NCBI RefSeq assembly: GCF_025995235.1
Contig: NZ_BAPT01000057.1
Span: 1-64,000, forward strand
Direction of reading: 5' to 3'
DNA: 64,000 bases
Source: Ameyamaea chiangmaiensis
GTDB lineage: Bacteria > Pseudomonadota > Alphaproteobacteria > Acetobacterales > Acetobacteraceae
Under the pieces are notes generated by a model. It worked only from the letters and a program-made list of their open reading frames with translations, searched no databases and was not told the origin of the DNA. The stretch's first letter is position 1. Each line of letters begins with the position of its first letter. Made by a program: the position numbers and the translations under genes. Of this stretch, positions 8,223 through 16,907 are shown in pieces.

Positions 8223-8473
8223 TCAGTCGTGCGGCCGTTTGGATCGCGCTTGCGCTGATCCGGATGTATCAGTGGGCGATCAGCCCGCTGCTCGGCAGTA
8301 ACTGCCGCTTTACCCCTACTTGTAGCGCCTATGCGCACGATGCGATCTGCGCGCACGGTGCAGGGCGGGGCATTTTGCTGAGCGCGTGGCGGATCATGCG
8401 TTGCAACCCCTGGAACAATGGGGGATACGATCCGGTGCCCCCGCGACGGACCGATCCGTCGGGCGCATGTTGA
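8219..8473 (+). CDS. yidD: Membrane protein insertion efficiency factor YidD
   Basis: 84-aa member of the YidD family, thought to assist YidC-dependent membrane insertion. The conserved core is present: YQWAISPLLGSNCRFTPTCS, then YAHDAI and NPWNNGGYDPVP. It begins with GTG overlapping the rnpA stop (GTGA), implying translational coupling. The usual rpmH-rnpA-yidD-yidC order is complete. Confidence 0.95.
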   Translation: MISRAAVWIALALIRMYQWAISPLLGSNCRFTPTCSAYAHDAICAHGAGRGILLSAWRIMRCNPWNNGGYDPVPPRRTDPSGAC

Positions 8474-8500
8474 TTGATCTGAAGGGCCGGCGGACAGCTG

Positions 8501-10213
8501 ATGGATATTAGGCGTTTTCTTCTGGCGACGATCCTGTCGGCCGTCGTGCTGCTTGGCTTTGATTATTTCATGCCGCAGAAAGCGCATCAGGATGCGCCCA
8601 AGCCGGTGCCTGTCGCCGATCGCCAGAACCCCGCTCCGGTGGCCTCTGCCCCGTCCGCGCCTCGGGACGATGTGCGTCTGCCCTTGGGCGGCGGCGCTGT
8701 CAGCGGTTCGATCAACCTGCGGGGCGCGCGCCTCGACGACCTGACGCTGCGCGACTATCGCGAGACCGTGGCCAAGGACAGTCCCAACGTCCGGCTGCTG
8801 GAGCCACAGGGCAAGACCGAGGCCAATTATGTCGAGATCGGCTGGCTGAACGCACCGGGTGGCCAGACGATGGTTCCGGGTGCCGATACGCTTTGGACGG
8901 CTGACGGCAGCCGCCTTGCGGTCGAGACCCCGCTGACGCTGCACTGGGACAACGGGCAGGGCGTGACGTTCCGCATCACACTGCGTCTGGACCGCAACTA
9001 CATGTTCGCGGTCGAGCAGTCGGTGGACAACCATTCCGGGCAGGCGCTCTCGCTCTATCCGTTTGCCCGCGTTGAACGTGGTTATACCCCCGAAGTGACG
9101 GGTGGTTATCTGGTACAGGAAGGTCCGGTGTCGGTGATCGACGGCCGCCTGACCGAGGGGTCCTACAAGACGGTGCGCAAAGACAGCGCCGCACCACTCA
9201 ACCAGAGCTGGAGCCGACAGGGCAGCAAAGGCTGGGTCGGCATCACCGACAAATACTGGCTGACGGCCGTCATTCCCGACCAGTCGGCACCGATCGCGGC
9301 CAGCTACGGCTTCTCGGGTGGCACGTATCAGGCGGGATTCGTCGCCAACGCGCCGCTGACGGTCGCCGCCGGTGCATCGGCCACCACCAGCAGCCATATC
9401 TTCGCCGGTGCCAAGGAAGTGCGTCTTCTCGAAGCGTATGAGAAGTCGCTGCACATCGACGGGTTCTGGCGCGCGGTCGACTTTGGCTGGTTTGCGTTCC
9501 TGACACGCCCGATCTTCTTCGTCCTCGACTGGCTGAACACCCTTCTGGGCAATTTCGGCCTGGCGCTGATGGCGTTCACGCTGATCGTCAAGGCGTTGTT
9601 CTTCCCGCTGGCGTCGAAGAGCTTCAAGTCGATGGCCGGGATGCGCACGTTGCAGCCCAAGATGCAGGCGCTGCGCGAGCGCCACAAGGACGACCCGGTC
9701 GCCATGAATCAGGCGATCATGGGCCTCTACAAGAGCGAGAAGATCAACCCGGCCAGCGGCTGTCTGCCGATGCTGGTGCAGATCCCGGTCTTCTGGTGTC
9801 TCTACAAGGATCTGTACGTCACCATCGAGATGCGGCACGCGCCGTTCTTCGGCTGGATCCGCGACCTTTCGGCGGCCGACCCGACGAACCTCTTTACGGC
9901 ATTCGGCCTGATCCCGTGGGATCCGACGGTGCTGACGCCGATGCTGCACATGGGCATCTGGCCGATCGTGCTGGGTGGCACGATGTTCCTGATGCAGAAG
10001 CTGAACCCGACGCCGATGGCCGACCCGGCACAGGCGCGCGTGTTTCAGTTCATGCCGGTGATCTTCGCGTTCATCATGGCGCGGCAGCCGGCCGGACTGG
10101 TGATCTACTATTGCTGGAACAACCTGCTGACGGCGTTGCAGCAACGCTTCATCCAGCATCGCTCCGAACGGGCGAGGGCGACCCCGGCCCTTCCGGCCCG
10201 GTCGCGTAAGTGA
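8501..10213 (+). CDS. yidC: Membrane protein insertase YidC
   Basis: Inserts and folds inner-membrane proteins with or without SecYEG. The 570-aa protein has an N-terminal membrane anchor (LLATILSAVVLLGFDYFM), a large periplasmic beta domain (about 60-330) and the conserved five-helix insertase core (about 345-555), with the SGCLPMLVQIPVFW motif. Length and order are those of Gram-negative YidC. Followed after 10 nt by engB. Confidence 0.97.
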   Translation: MDIRRFLLATILSAVVLLGFDYFMPQKAHQDAPKPVPVADRQNPAPVASAPSAPRDDVRLPLGGGAVSGSINLRGARLDDLTLRDYRETVAKDSPNVRLLEPQGKTEANYVEIGWLNAPGGQTMVPGADTLWTADGSRLAVETPLTLHWDNGQGVTFRITLRLDRNYMFAVEQSVDNHSGQALSLYPFARVERGYTPEVTGGYLVQEGPVSVIDGRLTEGSYKTVRKDSAAPLNQSWSRQGSKGWVGITDKYWLTAVIPDQSAPIAASYGFSGGTYQAGFVANAPLTVAAGASATTSSHIFAGAKEVRLLEAYEKSLHIDGFWRAVDFGWFAFLTRPIFFVLDWLNTLLGNFGLALMAFTLIVKALFFPLASKSFKSMAGMRTLQPKMQALRERHKDDPVAMNQAIMGLYKSEKINPASGCLPMLVQIPVFWCLYKDLYVTIEMRHAPFFGWIRDLSAADPTNLFTAFGLIPWDPTVLTPMLHMGIWPIVLGGTMFLMQKLNPTPMADPAQARVFQFMPVIFAFIMARQPAGLVIYYCWNNLLTALQQRFIQHRSERARATPALPARSRK

Positions 10214-10223
10214 CGTCGGGCCG

Positions 10224-10898
10224 ATGAGCATGAACGGCACGGGTTTTTCCGCACTGACCGAACAAGAGCAGGCGGCCGCGACCGAGGCGGGACGGCTGTT
10301 GTTTGCCGGGCCGTGTGATTTTTTTCATGGTGCGCAGGCGCTCGACCAGTTGCCACCGCCCGGTCTGCCGGAAATCGCGTTTGCCGGTCGGTCGAACGTC
10401 GGTAAGTCCAGCCTGGTGAATGCGATGACCGGGCGTCGCTCGCTGGCGCGTGCGTCGTCGCACCCGGGACGCACACAGCAACTCAATTTCTTTGATCTGG
10501 GCGGTCGTCTGGTGCTGGTCGACATGCCTGGCTACGGCTTCGCCCGGGCGGCCAAGGCGGTCAAGGAAGACTGGCAGGGGTTGATGTTTAGCTATCTGCG
10601 GGGCCGCCCCACCCTGTCGCGTGTGATGCTGCTGCTCGATGCGCGTGTCGAGATCAAGACGAACGACCGCGAGGCGATGGAGCTTCTGGATCGTGCCGCC
10701 GTGGTGTTCCAGTGTGTGCTGACCAAATGCGACGCGATCGGACAGCGGCAACTGGAGAAGAAGCAGGCGGAGGTCGCGGCCCTTGTCGCCGGGCATGCGG
10801 CCGCTTTTCCGGAGACGCTGTCGACCAGTAGTGAGAGCGGCCTCGGGATCGAGACGCTGCGTGCCACGCTTGCGATGCTCGCCACACCGGCCGGTTAA
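10224..10898 (+). CDS. engB: Ribosome biogenesis GTP-binding protein EngB/YsxC
   Basis: Small GTPase needed for large-subunit ribosome assembly. The P-loop GRSNVGKSSL, switch region HPGRTQQLNFF, G3 motif VDMPGYGFA and G4 motif TKCD are all present in the 224-aa protein. The N-terminal 40 residues are a non-conserved extension. Cotranscription with yidC is likely from the 10-nt spacing. Confidence 0.96.
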   Translation: MSMNGTGFSALTEQEQAAATEAGRLLFAGPCDFFHGAQALDQLPPPGLPEIAFAGRSNVGKSSLVNAMTGRRSLARASSHPGRTQQLNFFDLGGRLVLVDMPGYGFARAAKAVKEDWQGLMFSYLRGRPTLSRVMLLLDARVEIKTNDREAMELLDRAAVVFQCVLTKCDAIGQRQLEKKQAEVAALVAGHAAAFPETLSTSSESGLGIETLRATLAMLATPAG

Positions 10899-10952
10899 GC
10901 GGGCTCTTCCGCAGTTTCGTTATTGTCCTTGCACCATCAGGATTTCGTAACC

Positions 10953-11858
10953 ATGACGTCGACACGGCAGACGCCTTCCGAAGCCCAGGAACAGGCTGCT
11001 CTCCTTGCCAAGGCGCTTCCGTATCTGCGCCGCTATGCCGGCGACACGATCGTGGTCAAATATGGCGGGCATGCCATGGGCGACGATATGTTGTCGGGTG
11101 CATTCGGCCACGATATCGCGTTGCTCAAGCTGGTCGGCGTCAACCCGATCGTGGTGCATGGTGGGGGCCCGCAGATCAACGCGATGCTCAAGAAGCTCGA
11201 CATCGCCTCGACGTTCGTCGACGGCCTGCGGGTGACCGATGCCTCGATGATCGACGTGATCGAAATGGTCCTGTCGGGCACGGTCAACAAGCAGGTTGCC
11301 AGCCTCATCAACCGCGCCGGAGCCCTGGCCGTCGGGATTTCGGGTAAGGACGGTGGTCTGCTCAAGGCGCGCAAGCTGCAGCGCAGCGTGCGTGATCCGG
11401 ACAGCCTGATCGAGCGGGCGCTCGACCTGGGCTTCGTCGGCGAACCGGCCAGTGTCGATCCGCGCGTGCTGTATGCCCTCTCGGGTTCGGGCCTGATCCC
11501 GGTCATTGCGCCAGTCGGTGTCGGCGAACACGGCGAGACCTATAACATCAATGCCGATACGGCGGCCGGGGCGATCGCCGGTGCGGTGCATGCGACACGG
11601 TTGCTGATGCTGACGGATGTGCCCGGCGTTCTGGACGAGAACGGGACCCTGATCCCGGAGCTTTCGGCTGAAGACGCGCGCCGGGGTATCGAGAGCGGCA
11701 TGATCAGCGGCGGCATGATTCCCAAGGTCGAAACCTGCCTGAAGGCCGTGGAGGCCGGGGCGTCGGCCGCCGTCATCCTCGACGGCCGCGTGCCTCATGC
11801 GTGTCTGCTGGAGTTGTTTACCGAGTCGGGTTCGGGAACGCTGATCCGCGCGTCCTGA
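10953..11858 (+). CDS. argB: Acetylglutamate kinase
   Basis: Second step of arginine synthesis: phosphorylates N-acetylglutamate. The 301-aa amino-acid-kinase fold shows KYGGHAMGD near the N-terminus, the substrate loop VVHGGGPQIN, and DTAAGAIAGAV in the nucleotide region. ATG 10953 is preferred over the in-frame TTG at 10923. The last 41 nt overlap the tail of the convergent symporter gene. Confidence 0.96.
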   Translation: MTSTRQTPSEAQEQAALLAKALPYLRRYAGDTIVVKYGGHAMGDDMLSGAFGHDIALLKLVGVNPIVVHGGGPQINAMLKKLDIASTFVDGLRVTDASMIDVIEMVLSGTVNKQVASLINRAGALAVGISGKDGGLLKARKLQRSVRDPDSLIERALDLGFVGEPASVDPRVLYALSGSGLIPVIAPVGVGEHGETYNINADTAAGAIAGAVHATRLLMLTDVPGVLDENGTLIPELSAEDARRGIESGMISGGMIPKVETCLKAVEAGASAAVILDGRVPHACLLELFTESGSGTLIRAS

Positions 11859-13314
11859 GCCGCGTGATGGGCAGCGCGCTGGCCACCAGAACCAGCGCGA
11901 TATTCAGCATCAACGCCAGAAGGCCGGTGGAACACGCCACTTGATGGGCACCGAGGCCGACGACGTGTGTCGGTTTCAGCCCGTCGGCGAAGCACAGCAG
12001 CGTGCCGGCCGCGGTCCCGCCGGCCCAGCCGACCAGCATGGCTGCCCCCGACACCCGCCATGGCAGCAGCCCCAGGATCAGGGCGGGAAATGTCTGCAGG
12101 ATCCATAGACCGCCCAGCAATTGCAGGTCGATCGCGAACTGTGCGTTCAGCCACAGGACGCAGGCCAGCGCGCCGATCTTGATGGCCAGTGCCGACACCT
12201 GCGAGGCGCGCACGCCGCCGCCCAACGACGGCATCAGATTGCGCGTCACCAGGCTTGCCGCGCCGATCGCCATCACGGCGGCAGGGACCAGGGCGCCCAC
12301 GGCCACGGCGGCAAAGCAGAAGCCCGCGAACCAGCTTGGAAAGACCGACAGGAACAACAGCGGGACTACCGACGACGGATGGGTGGTCACGATCCCGGCC
12401 GCGTGGGCCATCAGCCCCAACATGGCGATCAGACCCAGCAACAGCGTATAGGCCGGGAGCATGACGGCGTTACGCCGAATGGTATCGGCCGATTGCGCCG
12501 CCAGAACGCCGGTCAGGGTGTGGGGATAGAGGAAGGCCGCGAGAGCGGAGGACAGCGCCAGTGTCGCGTAGGGCACGACCTGCCCGGGTGCCAGCGCGTG
12601 GCCGGGCGGGGGCGCGGGCAGGTGCGCGGCGGCGGAGCGGAGCATCGCGCCATAGCCGCCCAGATGCAGCGGGATGATCGTCACGGCCGCGAGCACGGCT
12701 ATGTAGATCATGATGTCCTTGATGAACGCCGTCAGCGCCGGCGCATGCAGACCGCCCAGCCATGTATAGACCGCGAGCGACGCGAACGCGACCAGAAGCG
12801 AGGCTTCCCCCGGAAGGCCCAGCGCCTCGATCACCGTGCGGATGCCGATCAGCTGAAGCGCGATATAGGGCATGACGGCGGCAAGGCCACTGAGCGTGAT
12901 CGCAAGTTCGAGGGCGCGGCTGTCGAAACGGGCACGCACGATGTCCGCCGCCGTCGCGAGGCCGCCACGCCGCGCGATGTCCCACAGCACCGGCATGACA
13001 AGGAACACGAACGGATACACGATCACCGTATAGGGCAGCGCGAAGAAGCCGAAGGCACCGGTGGCGTAGACCAGCGCGGGCACGGCGATCACGGTATAAG
13101 CCGTGTAGAAATCGCCCCCGACCAGAAACCACGTCACCCATGTGCCGAAGCCACGGCCACCGAGGCTCCATTCCTCGGCGTGGGAGGCGTCGGGATGGCG
13201 ACGCCGCCACCAGCGCACCGTGCTCCCCGCCAGAATGGTGACGGCGAAGAAGGCGACAAAGACCAGACGCGCGGCGGTGTCGGGCAGCGGGGCCCCGTGT
13301 GAGGCGCCGTTCAT
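11818..13314 (-). CDS. Sodium:solute symporter, MctP-like monocarboxylate permease
   Basis: Inner-membrane transporter of the SSS family, 498 aa, with about 13 hydrophobic helices and the FLVGGDFYTAYTVIAVPAL segment typical of the first core helices. Companion DUF3311 subunits are characteristic of MctP-type carriers for lactate, pyruvate, acetate and related acids, and one precedes it here with an ATGA overlap. The divergent neighbour is acetyl-CoA synthetase, which supports acetate or another short monocarboxylate as substrate. ATG 13314 is chosen because of that overlap. The exact substrate is inferred from context. Confidence 0.88.
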   Translation of the reverse strand: MNGASHGAPLPDTAARLVFVAFFAVTILAGSTVRWWRRRHPDASHAEEWSLGGRGFGTWVTWFLVGGDFYTAYTVIAVPALVYATGAFGFFALPYTVIVYPFVFLVMPVLWDIARRGGLATAADIVRARFDSRALELAITLSGLAAVMPYIALQLIGIRTVIEALGLPGEASLLVAFASLAVYTWLGGLHAPALTAFIKDIMIYIAVLAAVTIIPLHLGGYGAMLRSAAAHLPAPPPGHALAPGQVVPYATLALSSALAAFLYPHTLTGVLAAQSADTIRRNAVMLPAYTLLLGLIAMLGLMAHAAGIVTTHPSSVVPLLFLSVFPSWFAGFCFAAVAVGALVPAAVMAIGAASLVTRNLMPSLGGGVRASQVSALAIKIGALACVLWLNAQFAIDLQLLGGLWILQTFPALILGLLPWRVSGAAMLVGWAGGTAAGTLLCFADGLKPTHVVGLGAHQVACSTGLLALMLNIALVLVASALPITRLRTRGSAFPNPTR

Positions 13315-13514
13315 GCCTGCGGACCCCGCTTCCAGACGATCCACACGAGTGCTGCGGTCACCGGCACCCAGAGCAGCTGATACCAGTAGAAGAACGGCAA
13401 CCCCAGAAGGGCCGGCGTCGTGCGGTCATACAGTGGCACCCAGAGCAGGCCCGCGAACGGAAGCAGCAGCAGGGAAAGCAGCCATACGCGGCGGCGGGTG
13501 GCGGGCGGCGTCAT
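13311..13514 (-). CDS. DUF3311 small membrane subunit of SSS transporter
   Basis: 67-aa protein with two hydrophobic helices (LLSLLLLPFAGLLWVPLY and a C-terminal one), containing FYWYQLLWVP, typical of DUF3311. Such proteins are encoded directly before SSS permeases of the MctP type and are thought to be accessory subunits. ATG 13514 places the hydrophobic region right after a short basic start; the frame is open further upstream. The stop overlaps the permease start by four bases. Confidence 0.85.
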   Translation of the reverse strand: MTPPATRRRVWLLSLLLLPFAGLLWVPLYDRTTPALLGLPFFYWYQLLWVPVTAALVWIVWKRGPQA

Positions 13515-13719
13515 GAAGGCGGAAACTCCGTGGTCGGCGTGCTGGCGGGTCGTAGGCCCCGGGTGGGCGGCCACACGCATCTGGTGATGGGCTGGATGAT
13601 GGGCTGTCGCCCGCGGAGACGGCTAGGGCGGGACATGGAGAGGGACGTATGGTATCGTTCACATAAGCGTGTTGCGTCGCGCGGTCATTGCTGCGACATA
13701 CGAGCCGCCTCTTCACGGG

Positions 13720-13749
13720 GCAAGAATATTCCATACAGGCGCAAGAATA
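13720..13749 (+). repeat. Direct repeat GCAAGAATA upstream of acs
   Basis: GCAAGAATA occurs at 13720-13728 and again at 13741-13749, a 21-bp period (two helical turns), ending 12 nt before the acs start in an AT-rich patch of the 247-nt acs/mctP divergent region. It may be an operator bound on one DNA face. Confidence 0.5.
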
Positions 13750-13761
13750 GAGAATAATATT

Positions 13762-15705
13762 ATGCACGACGGCGGCTTCCTCGCGACTGTGCCCGGTCAC
13801 AGCTTTTCCGGCGGCCAGCCCGCCCTTCCGCGTGCGGCGGATGTCGACGCGATGGCGTCGGCATGGAAAGCCGATGCGGCGACGTTCTGGATGCAGCAGT
13901 CTGCCCGGTTGCTCTGGCGGGAGGCTCCGACGCAGGCGCAGGCGGGCGACTTTACCGGCACGGCGCATGTCACCTGGTTCGCCGACGGGCGCCTGAACCC
14001 GACCGAGTCATGTCTCGACCGCCATGCGGCCGCGCGCCCGGACGCATGCGCCCTGATCTGGGAAGGGCAGGATGGCCGGACGATACGCCTGAGCTGGGCG
14101 GACCTGTTGCAGCGTGTCTGTCGGATGGCGAACGCCCTGCGCGAGGCCGGTGTCGCCAAGGGCGATCGCGTCGCCCTGCATCTGCCGGCGGTGGTTGAGA
14201 GCGTGGTGGCCATGCTGGCCTGCGCGCGGATCGGCGCCGTGCACATGGTCCTGTTCGGGGGGTTCTCCGCCGAGGGGCTGGCGGACCGGCTGGACGACGG
14301 CACGCCGGTGCTCGTCGTGACCGCCGACGAGGCCCGGCGCGGTGCGAAGATCATTCCGATGAAGCGGACCATGGACGATGCCCTGTCCCGTGCCACGGGT
14401 GACAGCGTCCGCACGGTTCTGGTGCTCGCTGTGACAGGCGCGGACGTGCCGATGACGGCCGGGCGCGACCGCGCGCTGGGGCCGCTGCTGGACGGGGCGG
14501 ACACCGCCTGCGCACCCGCGATCCTGGCCGCCGAGGACCCGCTGTTCGTGCTCTACACCTCCGGTAGCACCGGCAAGCCGAAGGGGCTGGTGCATGTCGC
14601 GGGTGGCTACATGGTCTGGGCGTCCCTGACGCATGAGGTCGCGTTTGGCTGCGGGAGCGAGGACGTGTTCTGGTGCACGGCCGACACCAGCTGGATCACC
14701 GGACACACCTATGTGGTGTATGGCCCGCTCGCCAACGGCACGACGGTGCTGATGTACGAGGGGCTGCCGTCGTGGCCGACGCCGGGACGGTGGTGGGACG
14801 TGATCGACCGGCATGGCGTCACGGTGTTCTACACCTCGCCCACGGCGATCAGGGCGATGAAGGCCGAGGGCAATGATATTCTGGAGGCCCGCGGTCTCGA
14901 CAGCCTGCGGGTTCTGGGGTCGGTCGGTGAGCCGATCGGCGAGGATGCGTGGACCTGGTTCCACGATCATGTCGGCAAGGGCCGCTGTCCGGTGGTCGAT
15001 ACATGGTGGCAGACGGAGACAGGTGGCATCATGATCGCACCGGCTGCCGGTGCGGTCGCGCCCCGACCGGGCGTGGCCACGCGACCCCTGCCGGGGGTCG
15101 AGGCGGTGCTGCTGGATGCGGCGGGTGTGCCCGTCGTTGGCGAGGGCGAAGGCAATCTGTGTCTCGCCGCCAGCTGGCCGGGACAGGCGCGGACGATCTG
15201 GGGCAGCCACGACCGCTTCGTCGCGACCTATTTCGCGACCTATCCGGGCCATTATTTCACCGGCGATGCGGCCCGGCGCGAGGCGGACGGCTATTTCCGC
15301 ATTACGGGGCGTGTGGACGACGTGGTGAACGTGTCCGGCCACCGGATCGGCACGGCGGAGATCGAATCCGCCGTGATGCGTGGCGAGGGTGTCGTGGAAT
15401 GCGCGGCGATCGGTGTGCCGCACGGGCTGAAAGGCGAGGGGCTGGTGGTCTTCGCCGTCGTGCAGCCCGGAGGCGCAGGCGAAGCGGCGCTCAAGGCATT
15501 GGTCGCCGACGCCATCGGGCGCTATGCGGTTCCGGAGGCCGTGTATCTCGTGGCGGACTTGCCCAAGACCCGGTCCGGCAAGATTGTCCGGCGTCTTCTG
15601 CGCAAGATCGCTGCACGGGAGATCGATGCGCTAGGCGACCTGTCGACCCTCGCGGATCCGGACGCGGTGGGCCGGATTATCGCGGTGGTGCAGGGCGGGG
15701 GCTGA
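13762..15705 (+). CDS. acs: Acetyl-CoA synthetase (AMP-forming)
   Basis: Activates acetate to acetyl-CoA through acetyl-AMP. The 647-aa protein contains the P-loop-like YTSGSTGKPKGLVH, the DTWWQTETGG core, the GRVDDVVNVSGHR hinge and the C-terminal KTRSGKIVRR with the catalytic, acetylation-regulated Lys. ATG 13762 gives normal family length; the frame is open upstream to 13669 but those residues are not conserved. Propionyl-CoA synthetase is the closest alternative, but the sequence pattern and length favour Acs. The 3' end overlaps the convergent MFS gene by 29 nt. Confidence 0.93.
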   Translation: MHDGGFLATVPGHSFSGGQPALPRAADVDAMASAWKADAATFWMQQSARLLWREAPTQAQAGDFTGTAHVTWFADGRLNPTESCLDRHAAARPDACALIWEGQDGRTIRLSWADLLQRVCRMANALREAGVAKGDRVALHLPAVVESVVAMLACARIGAVHMVLFGGFSAEGLADRLDDGTPVLVVTADEARRGAKIIPMKRTMDDALSRATGDSVRTVLVLAVTGADVPMTAGRDRALGPLLDGADTACAPAILAAEDPLFVLYTSGSTGKPKGLVHVAGGYMVWASLTHEVAFGCGSEDVFWCTADTSWITGHTYVVYGPLANGTTVLMYEGLPSWPTPGRWWDVIDRHGVTVFYTSPTAIRAMKAEGNDILEARGLDSLRVLGSVGEPIGEDAWTWFHDHVGKGRCPVVDTWWQTETGGIMIAPAAGAVAPRPGVATRPLPGVEAVLLDAAGVPVVGEGEGNLCLAASWPGQARTIWGSHDRFVATYFATYPGHYFTGDAARREADGYFRITGRVDDVVNVSGHRIGTAEIESAVMRGEGVVECAAIGVPHGLKGEGLVVFAVVQPGGAGEAALKALVADAIGRYAVPEAVYLVADLPKTRSGKIVRRLLRKIAAREIDALGDLSTLADPDAVGRIIAVVQGGG

Positions 15706-16867
15706 GCCCCTCCGCCGTCGCGCGGCGGTCACGGCGGACATTCCGGACAAAGCCGAGCAGCAGTACCGCTGCGATCGCCGTGTCCGTCCCCATGGTGGCC
15801 GCCCACCCGCCATGGACATACGTCCAGGATCCGAGAACGGAGCCAGTGGCGCCGCAGAGGAACAGGAATGTCATGTAGGCCGCGCCCAGACGCGCGCGGA
15901 TCGTCGGGTCGAGGCCGAAGATCGTGCGCTGACCCATGATCTGGTTCACCTGCACCGCCGCATCGAGTGCTATGGCCGCCGCCGTCAGGGTCAGCAGGTG
16001 GCCCGCGACGCCACTCCACCCGGACAGCAGCGTCATCAAGAACACCAACAGCAACGCGATGCCCGTGGTCGGGACGATCCAGCCGCGATCGGCGATCCGC
16101 CCGGCGAGCGGCGCCGCCATCGCCCCTCCGGCCCCGGCCAGGGCAAACAGCGCGATACCGCTCTGGCTGACGCCGAAGCGCCCCTGCAGGAGCAACGGCG
16201 CGCCGGTCCAGAACATGTTGAAGATGCAGAACAGGCCCCCCTGATAGAACATGCGTTCGCGCAGGGGACGCACGCGCGGGACCAGCCCGATCGTCGACGC
16301 CACGGCGGCGCCCCATCCCAGCGTCGACACCGGGCGATAGGACGGCAGGACCCGGCTCAGCACCGTCAACGTCGCGGCCATGACGGCGGCGGACAGCGCG
16401 AAGATCGCCCGCCAGCCGAAATGGGCGCACAGCAGGCTGGCCAGAGGGCGTGACAGCATGATGCCAGTCACAAGCCCGCCCATGACGGAGCCGATGACCC
16501 GTCCCCGTTGCTCCGGTGGTGTCAGATGGGTCGACAGCGTCAGCACGATCTGGGAGCTGACCGCCCCGATCCCGAGCAGAAAGGCGGCGATGAAAAATCC
16601 GGTCGCGTTCGTGCTGAACAGGATGCCGAGCAGCGCGAGACATTGGATCAGGGATGCCGCCAGCGCCAGCCTGCGGTTATCGACGAGATCGCCCAGCGGC
16701 ATCAGCAGGCACATGCTGGTGCCGTAGCCGATCTGGGTGATGGTCGAGACGCTGCCCGCCAGCGCCACGGGCACATGCAGGTCGTGCGCGATCTGGGCCA
16801 CGAGCGACTGCGCGTAGAAGATGTTCGCCACCGTCGCCCCGCAGAACAGGGCGAAGAAGCCGATCAT
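15677..16867 (-). CDS. MFS transporter
   Basis: 396-aa major facilitator with 12 predicted helices. The loop 2-3 motif is GDLVDNRRLA, and the opening FFALFCGATVANIFYAQ resembles the proteobacterial YnfM/YybF-like branch of exporters. Substrate unknown. ATG 16867 is the first start after the upstream TIGR02302 stop at 16908, 40 nt away on the same strand, so it may be cotranscribed with lysA and the TIGR02302 gene. Overlaps the acs tail by 29 nt. Confidence 0.85.
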   Translation of the reverse strand: MIGFFALFCGATVANIFYAQSLVAQIAHDLHVPVALAGSVSTITQIGYGTSMCLLMPLGDLVDNRRLALAASLIQCLALLGILFSTNATGFFIAAFLLGIGAVSSQIVLTLSTHLTPPEQRGRVIGSVMGGLVTGIMLSRPLASLLCAHFGWRAIFALSAAVMAATLTVLSRVLPSYRPVSTLGWGAAVASTIGLVPRVRPLRERMFYQGGLFCIFNMFWTGAPLLLQGRFGVSQSGIALFALAGAGGAMAAPLAGRIADRGWIVPTTGIALLLVFLMTLLSGWSGVAGHLLTLTAAAIALDAAVQVNQIMGQRTIFGLDPTIRARLGAAYMTFLFLCGATGSVLGSWTYVHGGWAATMGTDTAIAAVLLLGFVRNVRRDRRATAEGLSPRPAPPR

Positions 16868-16907
16868 CGCGCGGCTTGCGACGGGCAGGGGCCGCGCGGC
16901 CGCGCGG

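Noticed and set aside
7970..10240. 756-codon open frame antisense to rnpA-yidD-yidC
   Set aside because: It lies wholly opposite well-conserved genes, has His/Arg/Asp-rich composition typical of high-GC antisense frames and no recognisable domain.
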